DNA from: JAPLFM01 sp964650885
Lineage (GTDB): Bacteria; Bacteroidota; Ignavibacteria; Kapaibacteriales; UBA2268
Reading direction: 5' to 3'
Length of the DNA: 64,000 nt
NCBI GenBank assembly: GCA_964650885.1
Contig: CAZYXG010000001.1
Location: forward strand, 186,001 to 250,000
Part shown: piece by piece, positions 26,735-37,700 of the stretch
Layout of the letters: the number at the start of each line of letters is the position of its first letter
Numbering within the stretch: position 1 is the first letter of the stretch
The notes under the pieces: generated by a model
Database searches by the model: none
Seen by the model: only the letters and a program-made list of their open reading frames with translations
Told to the model about the DNA's origin: nothing
Position numbers and translations under genes: made by a program

Positions 26735-27625
26735 ATGAAATTAAAATTACTCTTAATTATTATCTCTGCTGCAATGATTAATGCTTGTAGCGATTGCTCA
26801 CTTGAGCCATTAACGAAACTTAGCTGTGCTCCAAGAGAGGCAACTGTCACACAATTCAACGCAAATGTAACTTCAATTACTGTGAAGGATATAAGTGGTA
26901 ACGACTCTACTTATTTAGAACCAGTTGCTGAATTTTCAATCCATTCATATTTATTTCCAGGTACTGATGCAACTTCTGGGAGTACTCCAAATGATTTTAG
27001 ATTTTCAAATAAATCTACACTCTATTATGGAACAGTACCGTTTGTTGTAAATAAAGTTACTTATTTTGCTCAGTATGAACAAACTTTGCCATTCAACAAT
27101 GATATTAATGGCGATTTTATTGTTGTTTCAGAAGATTTAACGTCCATTCCACGTACAGCAAAAATTAGATTCAATGGATTTGTAAAAAATATTGTTGCCG
27201 ATATTGGTAATGATTTTATGAAAGACAACTCCAAAGATTTTTGTGCAGATATTATCAATAAAATGAATAATAATTCTAATATTATTGATAATATCAGAAA
27301 ATCAAAAACAAACTATGGTTTAGGTACAGTTCCACAATTAAATCTAACCAAATCTGATTACAAAGTCTATGATATTGATGGCAATGTAATTACTGACCCA
27401 ACTATTGTAGCTGCTATGCCAGATACTCAAATTCAGGGACAAATTAAAGGCTTAAATTTGAAAGTTTCCTACGATTCAGATGTGCAATTAGGTCAGATTT
27501 ATTATTTCCAATCTTTATCTTCGGGTAGAGAATTCATTTTTGCAATCACAAATATTGACAGAGGATTGCTTACTCCTTTTAAAAATAGACTTACAATTAT
27601 GTTCACTGCTTTGGACAGGAGATAA
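26735..27625 (+). CDS. Predicted lipoprotein of unknown function
   Basis: The open frame begins upstream with a GTG at 26705 inside the previous gene, but AAAAAGGA at 26717-26724 fits the ATG at 26735 best, giving a lipoprotein signal with Cys18 (AAMINAC). The mature protein has Cys-rich beginnings (SDCSLEPLTKLSC) and is otherwise beta-rich without a recognisable domain. Position third in the operon suggests envelope location beside the neighbouring barrels. Confidence 0.6.
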   Translation: MKLKLLLIIISAAMINACSDCSLEPLTKLSCAPREATVTQFNANVTSITVKDISGNDSTYLEPVAEFSIHSYLFPGTDATSGSTPNDFRFSNKSTLYYGTVPFVVNKVTYFAQYEQTLPFNNDINGDFIVVSEDLTSIPRTAKIRFNGFVKNIVADIGNDFMKDNSKDFCADIINKMNNNSNIIDNIRKSKTNYGLGTVPQLNLTKSDYKVYDIDGNVITDPTIVAAMPDTQIQGQIKGLNLKVSYDSDVQLGQIYYFQSLSSGREFIFAITNIDRGLLTPFKNRLTIMFTALDRR

Positions 27626-27630
27626 TACTA

Positions 27631-30504
27631 ATGAAATTAAATATTTTTGCATTTTCAATTTTAACTTTAGTTTTAGTAACTTCTTGTGCAGATAAAACTA
27701 TTGTAAAAATACTTCCAACAAATAATTTGACTAAAATTGATTCAACTTTAGCAACAAATACTGTTAAAGATGAAGTGGCACCAATTACAAGACCTGATGC
27801 AATTCCAAATTATTCATCTCCATACAATAGAGAAATGAAATCTTTAGAAGTAAATGTAAAAGACATTATTTCTGCTTCTAGTTTAACAAAACAAGATTTT
27901 AATCTTAAAAACTCTAATGTGCAGGCTTATAATTACTTGTCTCAAAATGTAGAATCACTTAGCTTTATAGATAAAGAAAATGGTTTTGTTGCATTTTCAC
28001 ATCCACCCACAGAAGAATATGCAAAATATGCACACCTACCTTTGAAAGGTATTAAAGGTGGTACAGATATTTTTGAATTCCGAAATAATAAAAGTGTTGA
28101 AATGGAACTTAATGGACTCGATTCCATAAATACAGAATTTTGGGAATCACATCCATTTGCTGCTGATACTATTTTAATGGACAAATTTGGAAAAACAAAA
28201 AGAGTTACTATTTTGCTTTGGGCTTCTGATAGAGATTATCCTTTTTTGAAAAAAGTTACTCTTAAAAAAGATACTATCAAAATAGGTGGTACAGATATTT
28301 TTTATTCATTCAAAGAAGAAGGAAAATCTTGGACTACTCCCATGAAATTAGAATTTGGCATTTCTACAAAGGAAGCTAACGAATATTCTCCTTTTGTTTA
28401 TTGCATTTGTGGTGAATCTCAAACTCTATTTTTCTCTTCCGATAGAGATAAAACTAACAATAATGATTTTGATATTTACTACTCGAGAATCAAAATCAAC
28501 TTTGATAAAAAAGTTATAGAACAAGATGGGCAAGTTACTGCATTTACAAAAGCTGAAGAAGCCAAAGCAACTGGAAAATCAGAAGAAATTAAAGCTGAGA
28601 TTAATTCTAGTTCTGATGAGAGATTTCCTTATGTTCCATATCCTTTCTCAAAAGAAAATGCTAAATATTTGTATTTAACTTCAAATAGAAATTCAATTGC
28701 AAAACCTTGGGGAAGTGATACAGTTTTAGTAAATGTTGGTGGTTATGACTTATATCGTTTCCCTTTGGCAAGTGATATATTTGATTGTACTCCCAAACCA
28801 CCACCAATAATAATTAAACCTGAAATATTTGTAACTATTAAGGTAAACGAATATAATGTTTCTGAAAGTGGTGACACCACTATTGGAAGACTTGATGTTT
28901 CTAGTAAGTACAATTTTACTTCATTTGCAAATGATACTTCATCTACAAATGAATTGAGCAAAAGCTTAAATCAAACAAATCAAATTTATAAAATTGATTT
29001 GGATAAAAAATATGTTGCATCTGTAGTAGAACAAAACTCATCTTGTGAAACTATCAGTACTTCACCAATTTCATTTGCCACACCGAGATATATTGAACAA
29101 AATGATACTATAACAGCTGAAATCAACTGTTATTTTACGAATAATACACCTACATTTTTCGAAACAAGCACAAGCAAAGGAATTGCAATGTTTGTAACTG
29201 GTTATTGGTGGCCTTTAACTTCCGATAATTTAAATCAGTTCAAAGAAAAAGGACCAACTGGAGCTTTAAAGACATCTAATTTTATAGACTTTGAAGACTA
29301 TGAATTCTATGCTGCTGTGGCAACAAAAAATGACGAATGGTTTGAATCATACTATAAGTCAATTGAAGAAATGTTGAATAAAATAGACCCTTGCTTTATT
29401 AATAAACAGCAAATTGTAATTAATGTACATGGGTTTACCGATCCTTGCCGCTTAAGACCAACAGCAAATAATGATTTCACAAAATTTAGTAGCGATGGCG
29501 ATATTACTTTCAATGATGTAGTAGTTTCTGACGGTACAGATATGAAAAATCCAAATTTAAAAACTACAGCTGGGCAAGATTGGAAACTACCTATTCAGTC
29601 GCAGAATGGTAATGCTATGTTGGCTTTATTAAGAGCATATCATACAAAAGTAACTCTAGATAAAGGTATTAGAAAGTATTTGTCTAATAATAAAAGCTTA
29701 CTTGCAAAATATGATAACACAGTAAAATATCAAATGGATTTCTTTGGCGTTTACGACAAAGACGACTGCCCTTCAATTGCAAAAAATCTGGTGACGATGG
29801 ATTACCCAAATAAACCAACTAATCCAGAAACTTGTAATTTGCCTTACAGCAGAAGAGTAATGATCTATACTGATTTAGTGCCAACTCTACCAAATAATAT
29901 TGTTTTAAAACATGAGCGTTGTGGCGACAAATATTTTGAATCTACAATGTTTGTTGGAAATAATGAAAAAACAACAAAAGATAATACTCTTGCAAATGTT
30001 GCAAAAAGATTAAGCACAAATGAAGATACTAAATCAAATTCAGATGCACTAAATACTTGGGCAAAACAAAATAGCAAAGAGAAAAAGAAAATAAAAGAGA
30101 AAAAAGAAAATACTGAGAATACCGAAGTAAAAGAAGTAACGAAGGTAGTTCCAGTTGTCAATAAAGAAATACAAATCAAATTCAATGATTATGGTATGGG
30201 TTGCCCTGGTCCTTGTTATTGGATAGAGTTTGGTGCTTTCGATACTGAAGATGAATTCACATTTGCACAATCATTAATTCAAAACTTTGGATACAAAGAT
30301 TGCCGAAGAGACCCTACGATTCGCAAAGATAGTAAAATTGGATTAATTTCTGGCGTGAAAGACAATAGACCTGAAGTGCAAGTAGATTTGAAAGAATTTG
30401 AAACTTTCATTCAAGCAAAACTGAATAAATACATTGAAGTTGGAAAATTCAAATTCAAAGTTATGCCAATTAGAGAAGGTGAAAGTGAATCTTTTTTAAA
30501 ATAA
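27631..30504 (+). CDS. Large lipoprotein with PD40-like and OmpA-like regions
   Basis: A 957-residue lipoprotein (lipobox LVTSC, Cys19). Residues about 120-400 contain PD40/WD40-like beta-propeller signatures (FFSSDRDKTNNNDFDIYYS, YLTSNRNS with GGYDLYRFP). Residues about 580-760 look like a divergent OmpA-type peptidoglycan-binding domain with a large insertion (INVHGFTDPC near its start, SRRVMIY at its end). A Lys/Glu-rich linker (about 800-830) leads to a final domain with a YWIEFGAF strand that resembles SPOR. The overall plan recalls PorE-like proteins of type IX secretion, but similarity is only architectural. Last gene of the operon; a bidirectional terminator follows. Confidence 0.65.
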   Translation: MKLNIFAFSILTLVLVTSCADKTIVKILPTNNLTKIDSTLATNTVKDEVAPITRPDAIPNYSSPYNREMKSLEVNVKDIISASSLTKQDFNLKNSNVQAYNYLSQNVESLSFIDKENGFVAFSHPPTEEYAKYAHLPLKGIKGGTDIFEFRNNKSVEMELNGLDSINTEFWESHPFAADTILMDKFGKTKRVTILLWASDRDYPFLKKVTLKKDTIKIGGTDIFYSFKEEGKSWTTPMKLEFGISTKEANEYSPFVYCICGESQTLFFSSDRDKTNNNDFDIYYSRIKINFDKKVIEQDGQVTAFTKAEEAKATGKSEEIKAEINSSSDERFPYVPYPFSKENAKYLYLTSNRNSIAKPWGSDTVLVNVGGYDLYRFPLASDIFDCTPKPPPIIIKPEIFVTIKVNEYNVSESGDTTIGRLDVSSKYNFTSFANDTSSTNELSKSLNQTNQIYKIDLDKKYVASVVEQNSSCETISTSPISFATPRYIEQNDTITAEINCYFTNNTPTFFETSTSKGIAMFVTGYWWPLTSDNLNQFKEKGPTGALKTSNFIDFEDYEFYAAVATKNDEWFESYYKSIEEMLNKIDPCFINKQQIVINVHGFTDPCRLRPTANNDFTKFSSDGDITFNDVVVSDGTDMKNPNLKTTAGQDWKLPIQSQNGNAMLALLRAYHTKVTLDKGIRKYLSNNKSLLAKYDNTVKYQMDFFGVYDKDDCPSIAKNLVTMDYPNKPTNPETCNLPYSRRVMIYTDLVPTLPNNIVLKHERCGDKYFESTMFVGNNEKTTKDNTLANVAKRLSTNEDTKSNSDALNTWAKQNSKEKKKIKEKKENTENTEVKEVTKVVPVVNKEIQIKFNDYGMGCPGPCYWIEFGAFDTEDEFTFAQSLIQNFGYKDCRRDPTIRKDSKIGLISGVKDNRPEVQVDLKEFETFIQAKLNKYIEVGKFKFKVMPIREGESESFLK

Positions 30505-30526
30505 AGAATTCCTTTTCTGTAAATTC

Positions 30527-30566
30527 AAAAAGCCCATCAAACTTTTATCATTTTGATGGGCTTTTG
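30527..30566 (+). terminator. Bidirectional terminator between the lipoprotein operon and uvrB
   Basis: AAAAGCCCATCAA pairs perfectly with TTGATGGGCTTTT over 13 bp around a 12-nt loop; the arms supply A and T runs on both strands. Confidence 0.9.
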
Positions 30567-30587
30567 ATTTATAGTTGTTATTTTGCA

Positions 30588-32609
30588 TTACATTGCTTTG
30601 ATACGCTCTATCTCATCTCTAAGGTTGGCAGCTAATTCAAAATCAAGATTTTTAGCTGCATCTTTCATTTGCACAAAAAGCTCTTCACAAAGTTTATCTT
30701 TATCTGAAGTACTCATATAAGCAACCATTGGCTCTGCAGCTTTTTTAATTTTGCTTTGCTCTGCCATTTTCTGATAATCAGCTTTTTGAGAATTTATATC
30801 AGCAATTGATGTAGCTGTCATAATCTCAGCAATTGATTTATAAACAGTAACAGGATCTATATTGTTAACTCTATTATACTCTATTTGAAGTTCACGTCTG
30901 CGGTTGGTTTCATCAATTACAGCTTTCATAGATTTCGTCATTTTATCGGCATAAAAAATAACTAGTCCTTTTGCATTTCTAGCTGTTCTACCAGCAGTTT
31001 GCATCAAAGAACGAGCACTACGTAAGAAACCTTCTTTATCAGCATCTAATATGGCCACAAGAGATACCTCTGGCATATCCAATCCCTCTCTTAAAAGGTT
31101 TACTCCAACTAATACATCGAAATCCCCTAATCTAAACTTACGGATAATATCCACACGCTCAAGTGAATCGACACCAGAATGGATATAAGCTACTTTAATA
31201 TTCAAATTAGTTAGATAATCGGTCAAATCCTCAGACATTCTCTTAGTCAAAGTTGTTACCAATACTCTTTCATGCAATTCAACTCTAATGCGAATTTCTT
31301 CTACCAAATCATCAACTTGATTTTTGATTGGTCGAATAGAAATTTGAGGATCTAAAAGACCAGTTGGACGAATTAATTGTTCAACAAATACTCCTTCGCA
31401 TTTATTCATTTCATAGTCACTTGGAGTTGCGGAAACAAATACAACCTGATTTAATAATTTTTCAAATTCCGAAAATTTCTGAGGTCTATTTTCCATTGCA
31501 GAAGGCAAACGAAATCCGTGCTCAACTAAGCTAGTTTTTCTTGATTTATCGCCTTCATACATTGCACCAATTTGCGATACAGTTATATGGCTCTCATCAA
31601 TTATCATTAAAAAATCATCGGGGAAATAATCTATGATACAAGTTGGTTTGTCGCCAAAAGTTCTGCCTGCTATGTGCATTGAATAATTCTCAATACCCGA
31701 GCAATAGCCAACTTCTTTCATCATTTCCAAATCAAATAATGTTCTTTTTTCCAATCGAGAAGCTTCCAAGAATTTATCTTGTTCATAAAGTTCTTTCAAT
31801 CTAGATCTAAGTTCTTCTCTTATATCCGCCATTGCACGAGCCATATTATTCTCTGAAGTCAAGAATAGTTTGGCAGGATAAATATAAAGTTCTTCAACTT
31901 TTTCTATTGATTCCCCTGTGAGTACATCGAAATATGAAAGTTTGTCAATTTCATCGCCAAACATTTCTATACGAATCCCCTCTTTGACTTCCGATGCTGG
32001 AATCAAATCAATAACGTCTCCACGTACTCTAAATGTACCTCGTTGAAATTCAAAATCATTACGAGAATAGTGCATTTCAGATAAACGATAAAGCAAATCT
32101 TGTCTCTTAATTTGCATACCATTAGTTAAGTGGTAAATCATCTTTACTAATTCATCTTTCTCGCCCACTCCATAAATACAGCTTACTGAAGCAATTAATA
32201 TAACATCTCTTCTGCCATCAATAAGTGAAGAAGTTGCTTTCAATCTCAATCTGTCAATTTCATCATTTACAGCGAAATCTTTTTCAATATATAAATCTCT
32301 TTTGGCTAAGTATGCTTCTGGCTGATAGTAATCGTAGTAAGAAATAAAGAATTCAACAGCATTATTCGGGAAAAATTGTCTAAATTCGCTATAAAGCTGA
32401 GCAGCTAAGGTTTTATTCGGCGAAATCACTAAAGTTGGCTTTTGCACTTGTTGAATTACATTCGACATAGTAAAAGTTTTACCCGAGCCAGTAACTCCTA
32501 AAAGTGTTTGAAACTTGTCTCCTCGCTCGATTCCATCTACTAATTCAGCTATTGCTTTGGGCTGATCGCCTCTTGGTTCATAATTAGAATGTAGCTCGAA
32601 TTGTTTCAT
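30588..32609 (-). CDS. uvrB: Excinuclease ABC subunit B
   Basis: DNA-damage recognition helicase of nucleotide excision repair. The P-loop GSGKT is at 41-45; the beta-hairpin region YYDYYQPEAYL follows near residue 92; helicase motifs include DESHIT and QTAGRTARN. A C-terminal UVR motif (about 635-670) binds UvrC. The 673-residue length is standard. UvrA and UvrC are not in the window. Confidence 0.96.
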   Translation of the reverse strand: MKQFELHSNYEPRGDQPKAIAELVDGIERGDKFQTLLGVTGSGKTFTMSNVIQQVQKPTLVISPNKTLAAQLYSEFRQFFPNNAVEFFISYYDYYQPEAYLAKRDLYIEKDFAVNDEIDRLRLKATSSLIDGRRDVILIASVSCIYGVGEKDELVKMIYHLTNGMQIKRQDLLYRLSEMHYSRNDFEFQRGTFRVRGDVIDLIPASEVKEGIRIEMFGDEIDKLSYFDVLTGESIEKVEELYIYPAKLFLTSENNMARAMADIREELRSRLKELYEQDKFLEASRLEKRTLFDLEMMKEVGYCSGIENYSMHIAGRTFGDKPTCIIDYFPDDFLMIIDESHITVSQIGAMYEGDKSRKTSLVEHGFRLPSAMENRPQKFSEFEKLLNQVVFVSATPSDYEMNKCEGVFVEQLIRPTGLLDPQISIRPIKNQVDDLVEEIRIRVELHERVLVTTLTKRMSEDLTDYLTNLNIKVAYIHSGVDSLERVDIIRKFRLGDFDVLVGVNLLREGLDMPEVSLVAILDADKEGFLRSARSLMQTAGRTARNAKGLVIFYADKMTKSMKAVIDETNRRRELQIEYNRVNNIDPVTVYKSIAEIMTATSIADINSQKADYQKMAEQSKIKKAAEPMVAYMSTSDKDKLCEELFVQMKDAAKNLDFELAANLRDEIERIKAM

Positions 32610-32662
32610 TTTTGTAAATTGGTATTGTTAATCTTATCAATTTAAGGCATTTTAAAATTTAT

Positions 32663-33748
32663 ATGGCGACAAAATTTGAATTAAGAGATATAATTTCGCT
32701 TACAATGATGAAAAACATTAGTAATAGAAACGTTATAGACATTGTTAGCAATAATAACTATTTAGACGATTTTATTAGAAAAGCTGATAATCCGAAGTAT
32801 AAAAAGATTTTTCATCAAGAAAATTTATTCAATTCAAGTTCTATACCCTTCGGTCTTGCTGATGAGGAAATTATGAACAATGAAAAGAAAAATTACAAAA
32901 TAATTACTTTTTGGGATGAAAATTACCCCGCTCGGCTTAAAGAAATTTATGACCCACCAGCTGTAATTTATGTTAGTGGGAGTTTAAAAGATTTGAAGAA
33001 AAGTATTTCGGTAGTTGGCACGAGAGCTTGCTCTGTTTATGGGAAATTAGCCACAGAGCAATTCGTTACTGAATTTGTTAATTCGGGAGTGGCTGTGGTT
33101 TCTGGTATGGCTTATGGAATTGACTCTGCTGCTCACACAACTGCAATTGAAAAAGGTGGATATACTATTGCAGTAGTAGCATTTGGATTAGATAAAATAG
33201 CACCTTCAAATATGAAGAAGCAATCACAGAAAATAATTGATTCTGGAGGTGCAGTTTTAACTGCCTATTCAAGCCAAACTGTAGCACAAAGAGGCTATTT
33301 TCTTTCACGCAATCGAATTATCAGCGGGTTAACTTCAGCCACTTTGATAGTGGAAAGTAGTGCCAAAGGAGGTTCACTTTGGACTGCTAAGTTTGCTCTT
33401 GACCAAAATAAAGAAGTTTATGCTGTACCAGGGAGAGTTTTCGATGAGAAAAGTCAAGGCACAAATAAGTTAATCAAAGATAATATAGCACAAATTGCAC
33501 TTAATCCAGAAATAATATTGACAGATTTAGGATATAAATCTGAAATTTCAAACAATAATATTCCAACAAATAAGTTTAATGAAACAGAAACATTGATTAT
33601 TAACAGTTTGTCTAAAAACCCAACCCATATTGACGAAATTAGTGAATTGACTCAACTTGATATGTCAGTTTTATTAGTAAATCTATTGAATTTGGAATTC
33701 AATGGCAATATTAGACAACTTACTGGAAAGTATTTTATTATAAATTGA
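32663..33748 (+). CDS. dprA: DNA-processing protein DprA
   Basis: Loads RecA onto incoming single-stranded DNA during natural transformation. The Rossmann-like core starts at VVGTRACSVYG (GSRxxS-type motif) and contains SGMAYGIDSAAH and GGSLWTAKFAL. The N-terminal part is a short SAM-like region and the last 65 residues form a winged-helix domain (DprA_WH). In the stretch AFGLDKIAPSNM the usual GCGxDxxYPxxN is altered: Cys is Phe and Tyr-Pro is Ala-Pro. The 361-residue length is normal. Confidence 0.92.
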   Translation: MATKFELRDIISLTMMKNISNRNVIDIVSNNNYLDDFIRKADNPKYKKIFHQENLFNSSSIPFGLADEEIMNNEKKNYKIITFWDENYPARLKEIYDPPAVIYVSGSLKDLKKSISVVGTRACSVYGKLATEQFVTEFVNSGVAVVSGMAYGIDSAAHTTAIEKGGYTIAVVAFGLDKIAPSNMKKQSQKIIDSGGAVLTAYSSQTVAQRGYFLSRNRIISGLTSATLIVESSAKGGSLWTAKFALDQNKEVYAVPGRVFDEKSQGTNKLIKDNIAQIALNPEIILTDLGYKSEISNNNIPTNKFNETETLIINSLSKNPTHIDEISELTQLDMSVLLVNLLNLEFNGNIRQLTGKYFIIN

Positions 33749-33754
33749 TACGAA

Positions 33755-34726
33755 ATGAACCCCAAACACTACTTAGATGAAATTGGCGAAGCAATTGATT
33801 TGGAATTGAATAATGCGACTGACTTAATTTCAAAAACAGAATTAGATATTCCTTATACTTATTTCTTAAAAAATGGTGGTAAGCGTTTAAGACCAAAACT
33901 AACTATTCTTGCAGCATCAGCTGTTGGTATTCCAATTGAGGAATCACTTAGTAATGCTATTGCTATTGAATTGCTGCATAATTTTACTCTAATCCACGAC
34001 GACATAATGGATGCTTCTGAGATGAGACGTGGCAAGAATACCATTCATGTTAAGTGGGATACTCCAACAGCAGTTTTGCTTGGCGATATGATTATGGGAA
34101 TGGCATATAAATACTTGAAGGGAAATGAAAAAATCCAAACTGCTTTTTCAAAAGCTCTTTTTGACGTATGCTATGGACAAGCATTAGATATTAAGTTTAA
34201 CAAAGACCAAAGTGTCAGTGTGTTCGATTATTTTGAAATGATAAGTAATAAAACTTCTTCTTTGCTTGTTGCTTCAGTTGAAATAGGATCAAGAATTGGA
34301 CACAATGACCATACTTCAATTTTATTGGCAAAATATGCTGAAAATTTAGGATTAGCTTTCCAGCTAAAAGATGATTTACTTGATTTGACAGCCAATTCAG
34401 CTGAACTTGGCAAAACAATAGGGCAAGATATAATTGAAGGTAAGAAAACTTATATGATTCTTAGAACGAAAGAATTAGTTCATTCCACTGGACATAGAAA
34501 AGGAATAGAGTTAATCAATGAGTTCTATTTGCAAAATGGTTTACCAAAAGAAAGTATTGCTGTGATTTCAAATTTAATGCACGAATTGGGAGTCATTAAA
34601 GACACTATAAAAAGGATTGAAGATTTTACAAATCATTCATTAGAAAATTTGGAAGGAATACCCAATAGCGACACGAAAGATTGCTTAATTTGGCTTACAA
34701 ATTATTTACTCGATAGGAATTCTTAA
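33755..34726 (+). CDS. Polyprenyl (octaprenyl-like) diphosphate synthase
   Basis: Trans-prenyltransferase that elongates allylic diphosphates with IPP, probably for the menaquinone side chain. First Asp-rich motif DDIMD is at 82-86, second DDLLD at 206-210, with GGKRLRP at 41-47. The small residues before the first motif (LLHNFTLIH) are compatible with long-chain products, but chain length is not settled by sequence. 323 residues, standard. Starts 6 nt after dprA and ends with TAATG overlap into the next gene. Confidence 0.9.
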   Translation: MNPKHYLDEIGEAIDLELNNATDLISKTELDIPYTYFLKNGGKRLRPKLTILAASAVGIPIEESLSNAIAIELLHNFTLIHDDIMDASEMRRGKNTIHVKWDTPTAVLLGDMIMGMAYKYLKGNEKIQTAFSKALFDVCYGQALDIKFNKDQSVSVFDYFEMISNKTSSLLVASVEIGSRIGHNDHTSILLAKYAENLGLAFQLKDDLLDLTANSAELGKTIGQDIIEGKKTYMILRTKELVHSTGHRKGIELINEFYLQNGLPKESIAVISNLMHELGVIKDTIKRIEDFTNHSLENLEGIPNSDTKDCLIWLTNYLLDRNS

Positions 34727-37700
34727 TGTCTCAAATCTTTACAAATAAACCTGAAGGGATTGCTACAAATAATAACATTAAAGATATTGATAGTTTTTTC
34801 AATAAGTTTATAGTTGAAGATAAAACGACAAATTTTTACTTAATTGTACCAACAGGCAAGTTAACTAGACATTTAATAAAATATTACATTTCCCTTTATT
34901 GGAAACATCACAAAAAACCAACTGAAAAACCTAATATATTCACAATTCAAGGTTTCGCAAATACTCTTTTTAAAGAATTAAATTTTACCGCTAAAAAGAA
35001 TGTAATTTCTGATTCATACCAGTTTATCCTTTTTAAAAATGTTTTTGATAAACTAAATGAAGATAAGTACTTTGCTAAATTCAAATCTAATTATGAATTT
35101 GTGCATACTCTTTATAAATTCATTAAAGGATTAAGAGAAAAATCTTCGTTATCTCAATCGCAAAAAGAACACTTTAAAATAGTTGATAAAGACAAATTTG
35201 AATTAATTTCAGATTTATACTTTGAATATGACAAAGCACTATCCAACGATTATGATTATTCCAAGGTTTTAAATGAATTATCGAAAGATATTAATTTTGA
35301 TAAATGTTCTAATTTTTTTCAAAATAAAGAATTAGTTTTCATCTATGGATTCACTGACTTTAATCTTCCAGAAATAAATTTTTTCACTAAACTTGCAGAA
35401 CAAGAAATTGAAGTTTCATTTAGTTTGAACTATAATTCAAACAATTCTCAACTATTCAAGAATTTAATCAATATTAGCAAAACATTAATAGAACATAAAT
35501 TCAAACACACTAATAAAGAAGATTTAAACCTATTTAACTCCAATGATATAGAAACTAATCTATCTGAATTAAATCAAAATCTTTTCAAGAAAAAGTCAAA
35601 TTCACTTACACAAATTAGCAAGTATATCAAAGTAATTGAATATAAGAACATAGAAGAAGAAATTGAAGATATAGTTAAAATTGTTAAATACTTATATCTC
35701 AAAGAAAATACACCTTTATCAGATATATTCATAGCGTTTAGAAATTCCGATAAATACTCTTTGAGATTAAGAGAGAATTTTATCAAAAATGAGATTCCTT
35801 GCAATGTTACAGATAGATTCAAACTGAATAGATCCACAGTAGTTATTTCTTTATTAAATTCATTAAAATTCTACATAAATAATTACGATGTGAAGTTACT
35901 TTTAAACTCGCTAAATTCAAATTTCATTAAATATAAAGGTTTTGATAAAAGTAGAGTTTTCACAGAAATTAGGCACTTACACAAAGAATTGAAAATTTCT
36001 GCAAAAAGCATTAAAAAAGAAAATGATTTACTATGTAGCATTGATAAAAAACTCAATGAAGACCCTCCTGAATTTGATAGTGTCAATTATTTCTCAAAGA
36101 AAATCCGATATGTAAGTAGTTTTTATAAAAATATTCTTGAATTATATTCAGAATTCAAACTTGAAATGACAGCAAATGAATTCTATTTGGCTGTTTGCAA
36201 TCTGATTGATAAACTTGGAATAAAATCTGCAATTTTTGAATTATTAAAAAATAAATCAAATTTAACAAATTTTGAAAAAGAATTCTATACCAATGAAGTT
36301 GAAATAAATTTTCGTGCATTGAGTGCTTTTTATAGTGTACTCTCGGAATTAGTTGATAATCTTCGCACTCATAATAGCCCAGAGACAAAATACGAAACAG
36401 CTTACCTATTCGATATGCTAACTGTTGGGATTTCTGAAAAAAGATACCAAATGCAGGAAAAACAAAATTATGGTGTTACGATAACTACAATTGAACAAAC
36501 TCGTTATTTGCCAATAAAAGTGATGATACTTTGTGGAGCTGGTAGCAATGATTTACCCTTGCCATATAGCTCAGATAAACTTATGGGAATGGAATTAATA
36601 GAAAGTGAAACCAAACACATCAGCAACGAAAAAATCAAGTTCCTTCAAATACTTAATAATTTCACAGAAATTGAAAAAATCAGTGAAAAACAAATTTACA
36701 TTACTTACCATAAACATTATGGCAAGTCGCAAGTGAATATGTCTCATTTTGTGAAATCACTTACATATAATTCTTCACAACCAATACTCTATACAAGTAA
36801 TCCAAATCAAGATAATAAGTTCGAACTAAATCAAGATTTGCTTGCTTGGAATAAATTTGATTTAACTAAATCAATTAATTTGAACAACATCACATTCAAT
36901 GCTAATGTGAACTTTAGTTTCATAGAACCTCAAACCGATATACATTACAAGGAGAAAGTGGAGAATCACAAGTATTCACCTAGCTCGCTCAATAAATTTT
37001 TAGAATGTGAATACAGAGCTTATCTGCATTCAATTTTCGGCTTGAATGAATTAAATTTGAAAAATACTTCTAAATTAGAAAAATATGAAATTGGTAATCT
37101 TCTACACTTTATTTTCAATGAGTTCTATTCCAGTTTAGAATCAGATTCAATTGAAATTAATAATAAAACTTTCAAACCCAAAACTATAAAACCTGAACAT
37201 AAGGAAAAGTTCCTAAGCATAGCTGAAAAATATTTCAGCTTCTATGAAAATGATAATATAGAAATGAAGTATATTAGAGAAGAACTATTTGGAACACTTC
37301 TGCATAAATCAATATTTGAGCAATGGTTCAATTTTGAATTAGAAAACGCAGAGCAATTCAAACCAGCACTTTTTGAAGAAAACTTCGGGAAAGATAATTT
37401 CTTAACTCTCGACAATGGAGATTTTAAATTCAATGTAAATCTGAAAATAGACAGAATAGACATTAATCAAGAAACAAATGAACTTAGAATTATAGATTAT
37501 AAAACCAAAACTGATAAGAACTTAGATAACAAAGTTTATATCAATAAATTTAAAAACTCTAAAGATACTTTCGATAACAAGGATATTCAATTACCAATTT
37601 ATACTCTTGCTGTGAATGAATTTTTTAAAAATTCCAATCTAAAGGTTGTTAATGCCCAATTCCGTTATATCTATAAAAATGAAATTATAGCAAACACAGA

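Noticed and set aside
30180..30504. SPOR domain at the end of the 957-residue lipoprotein as a firm call
   Set aside because: Only the YWIEFGAF strand is suggestive; the rest does not match well enough by eye.
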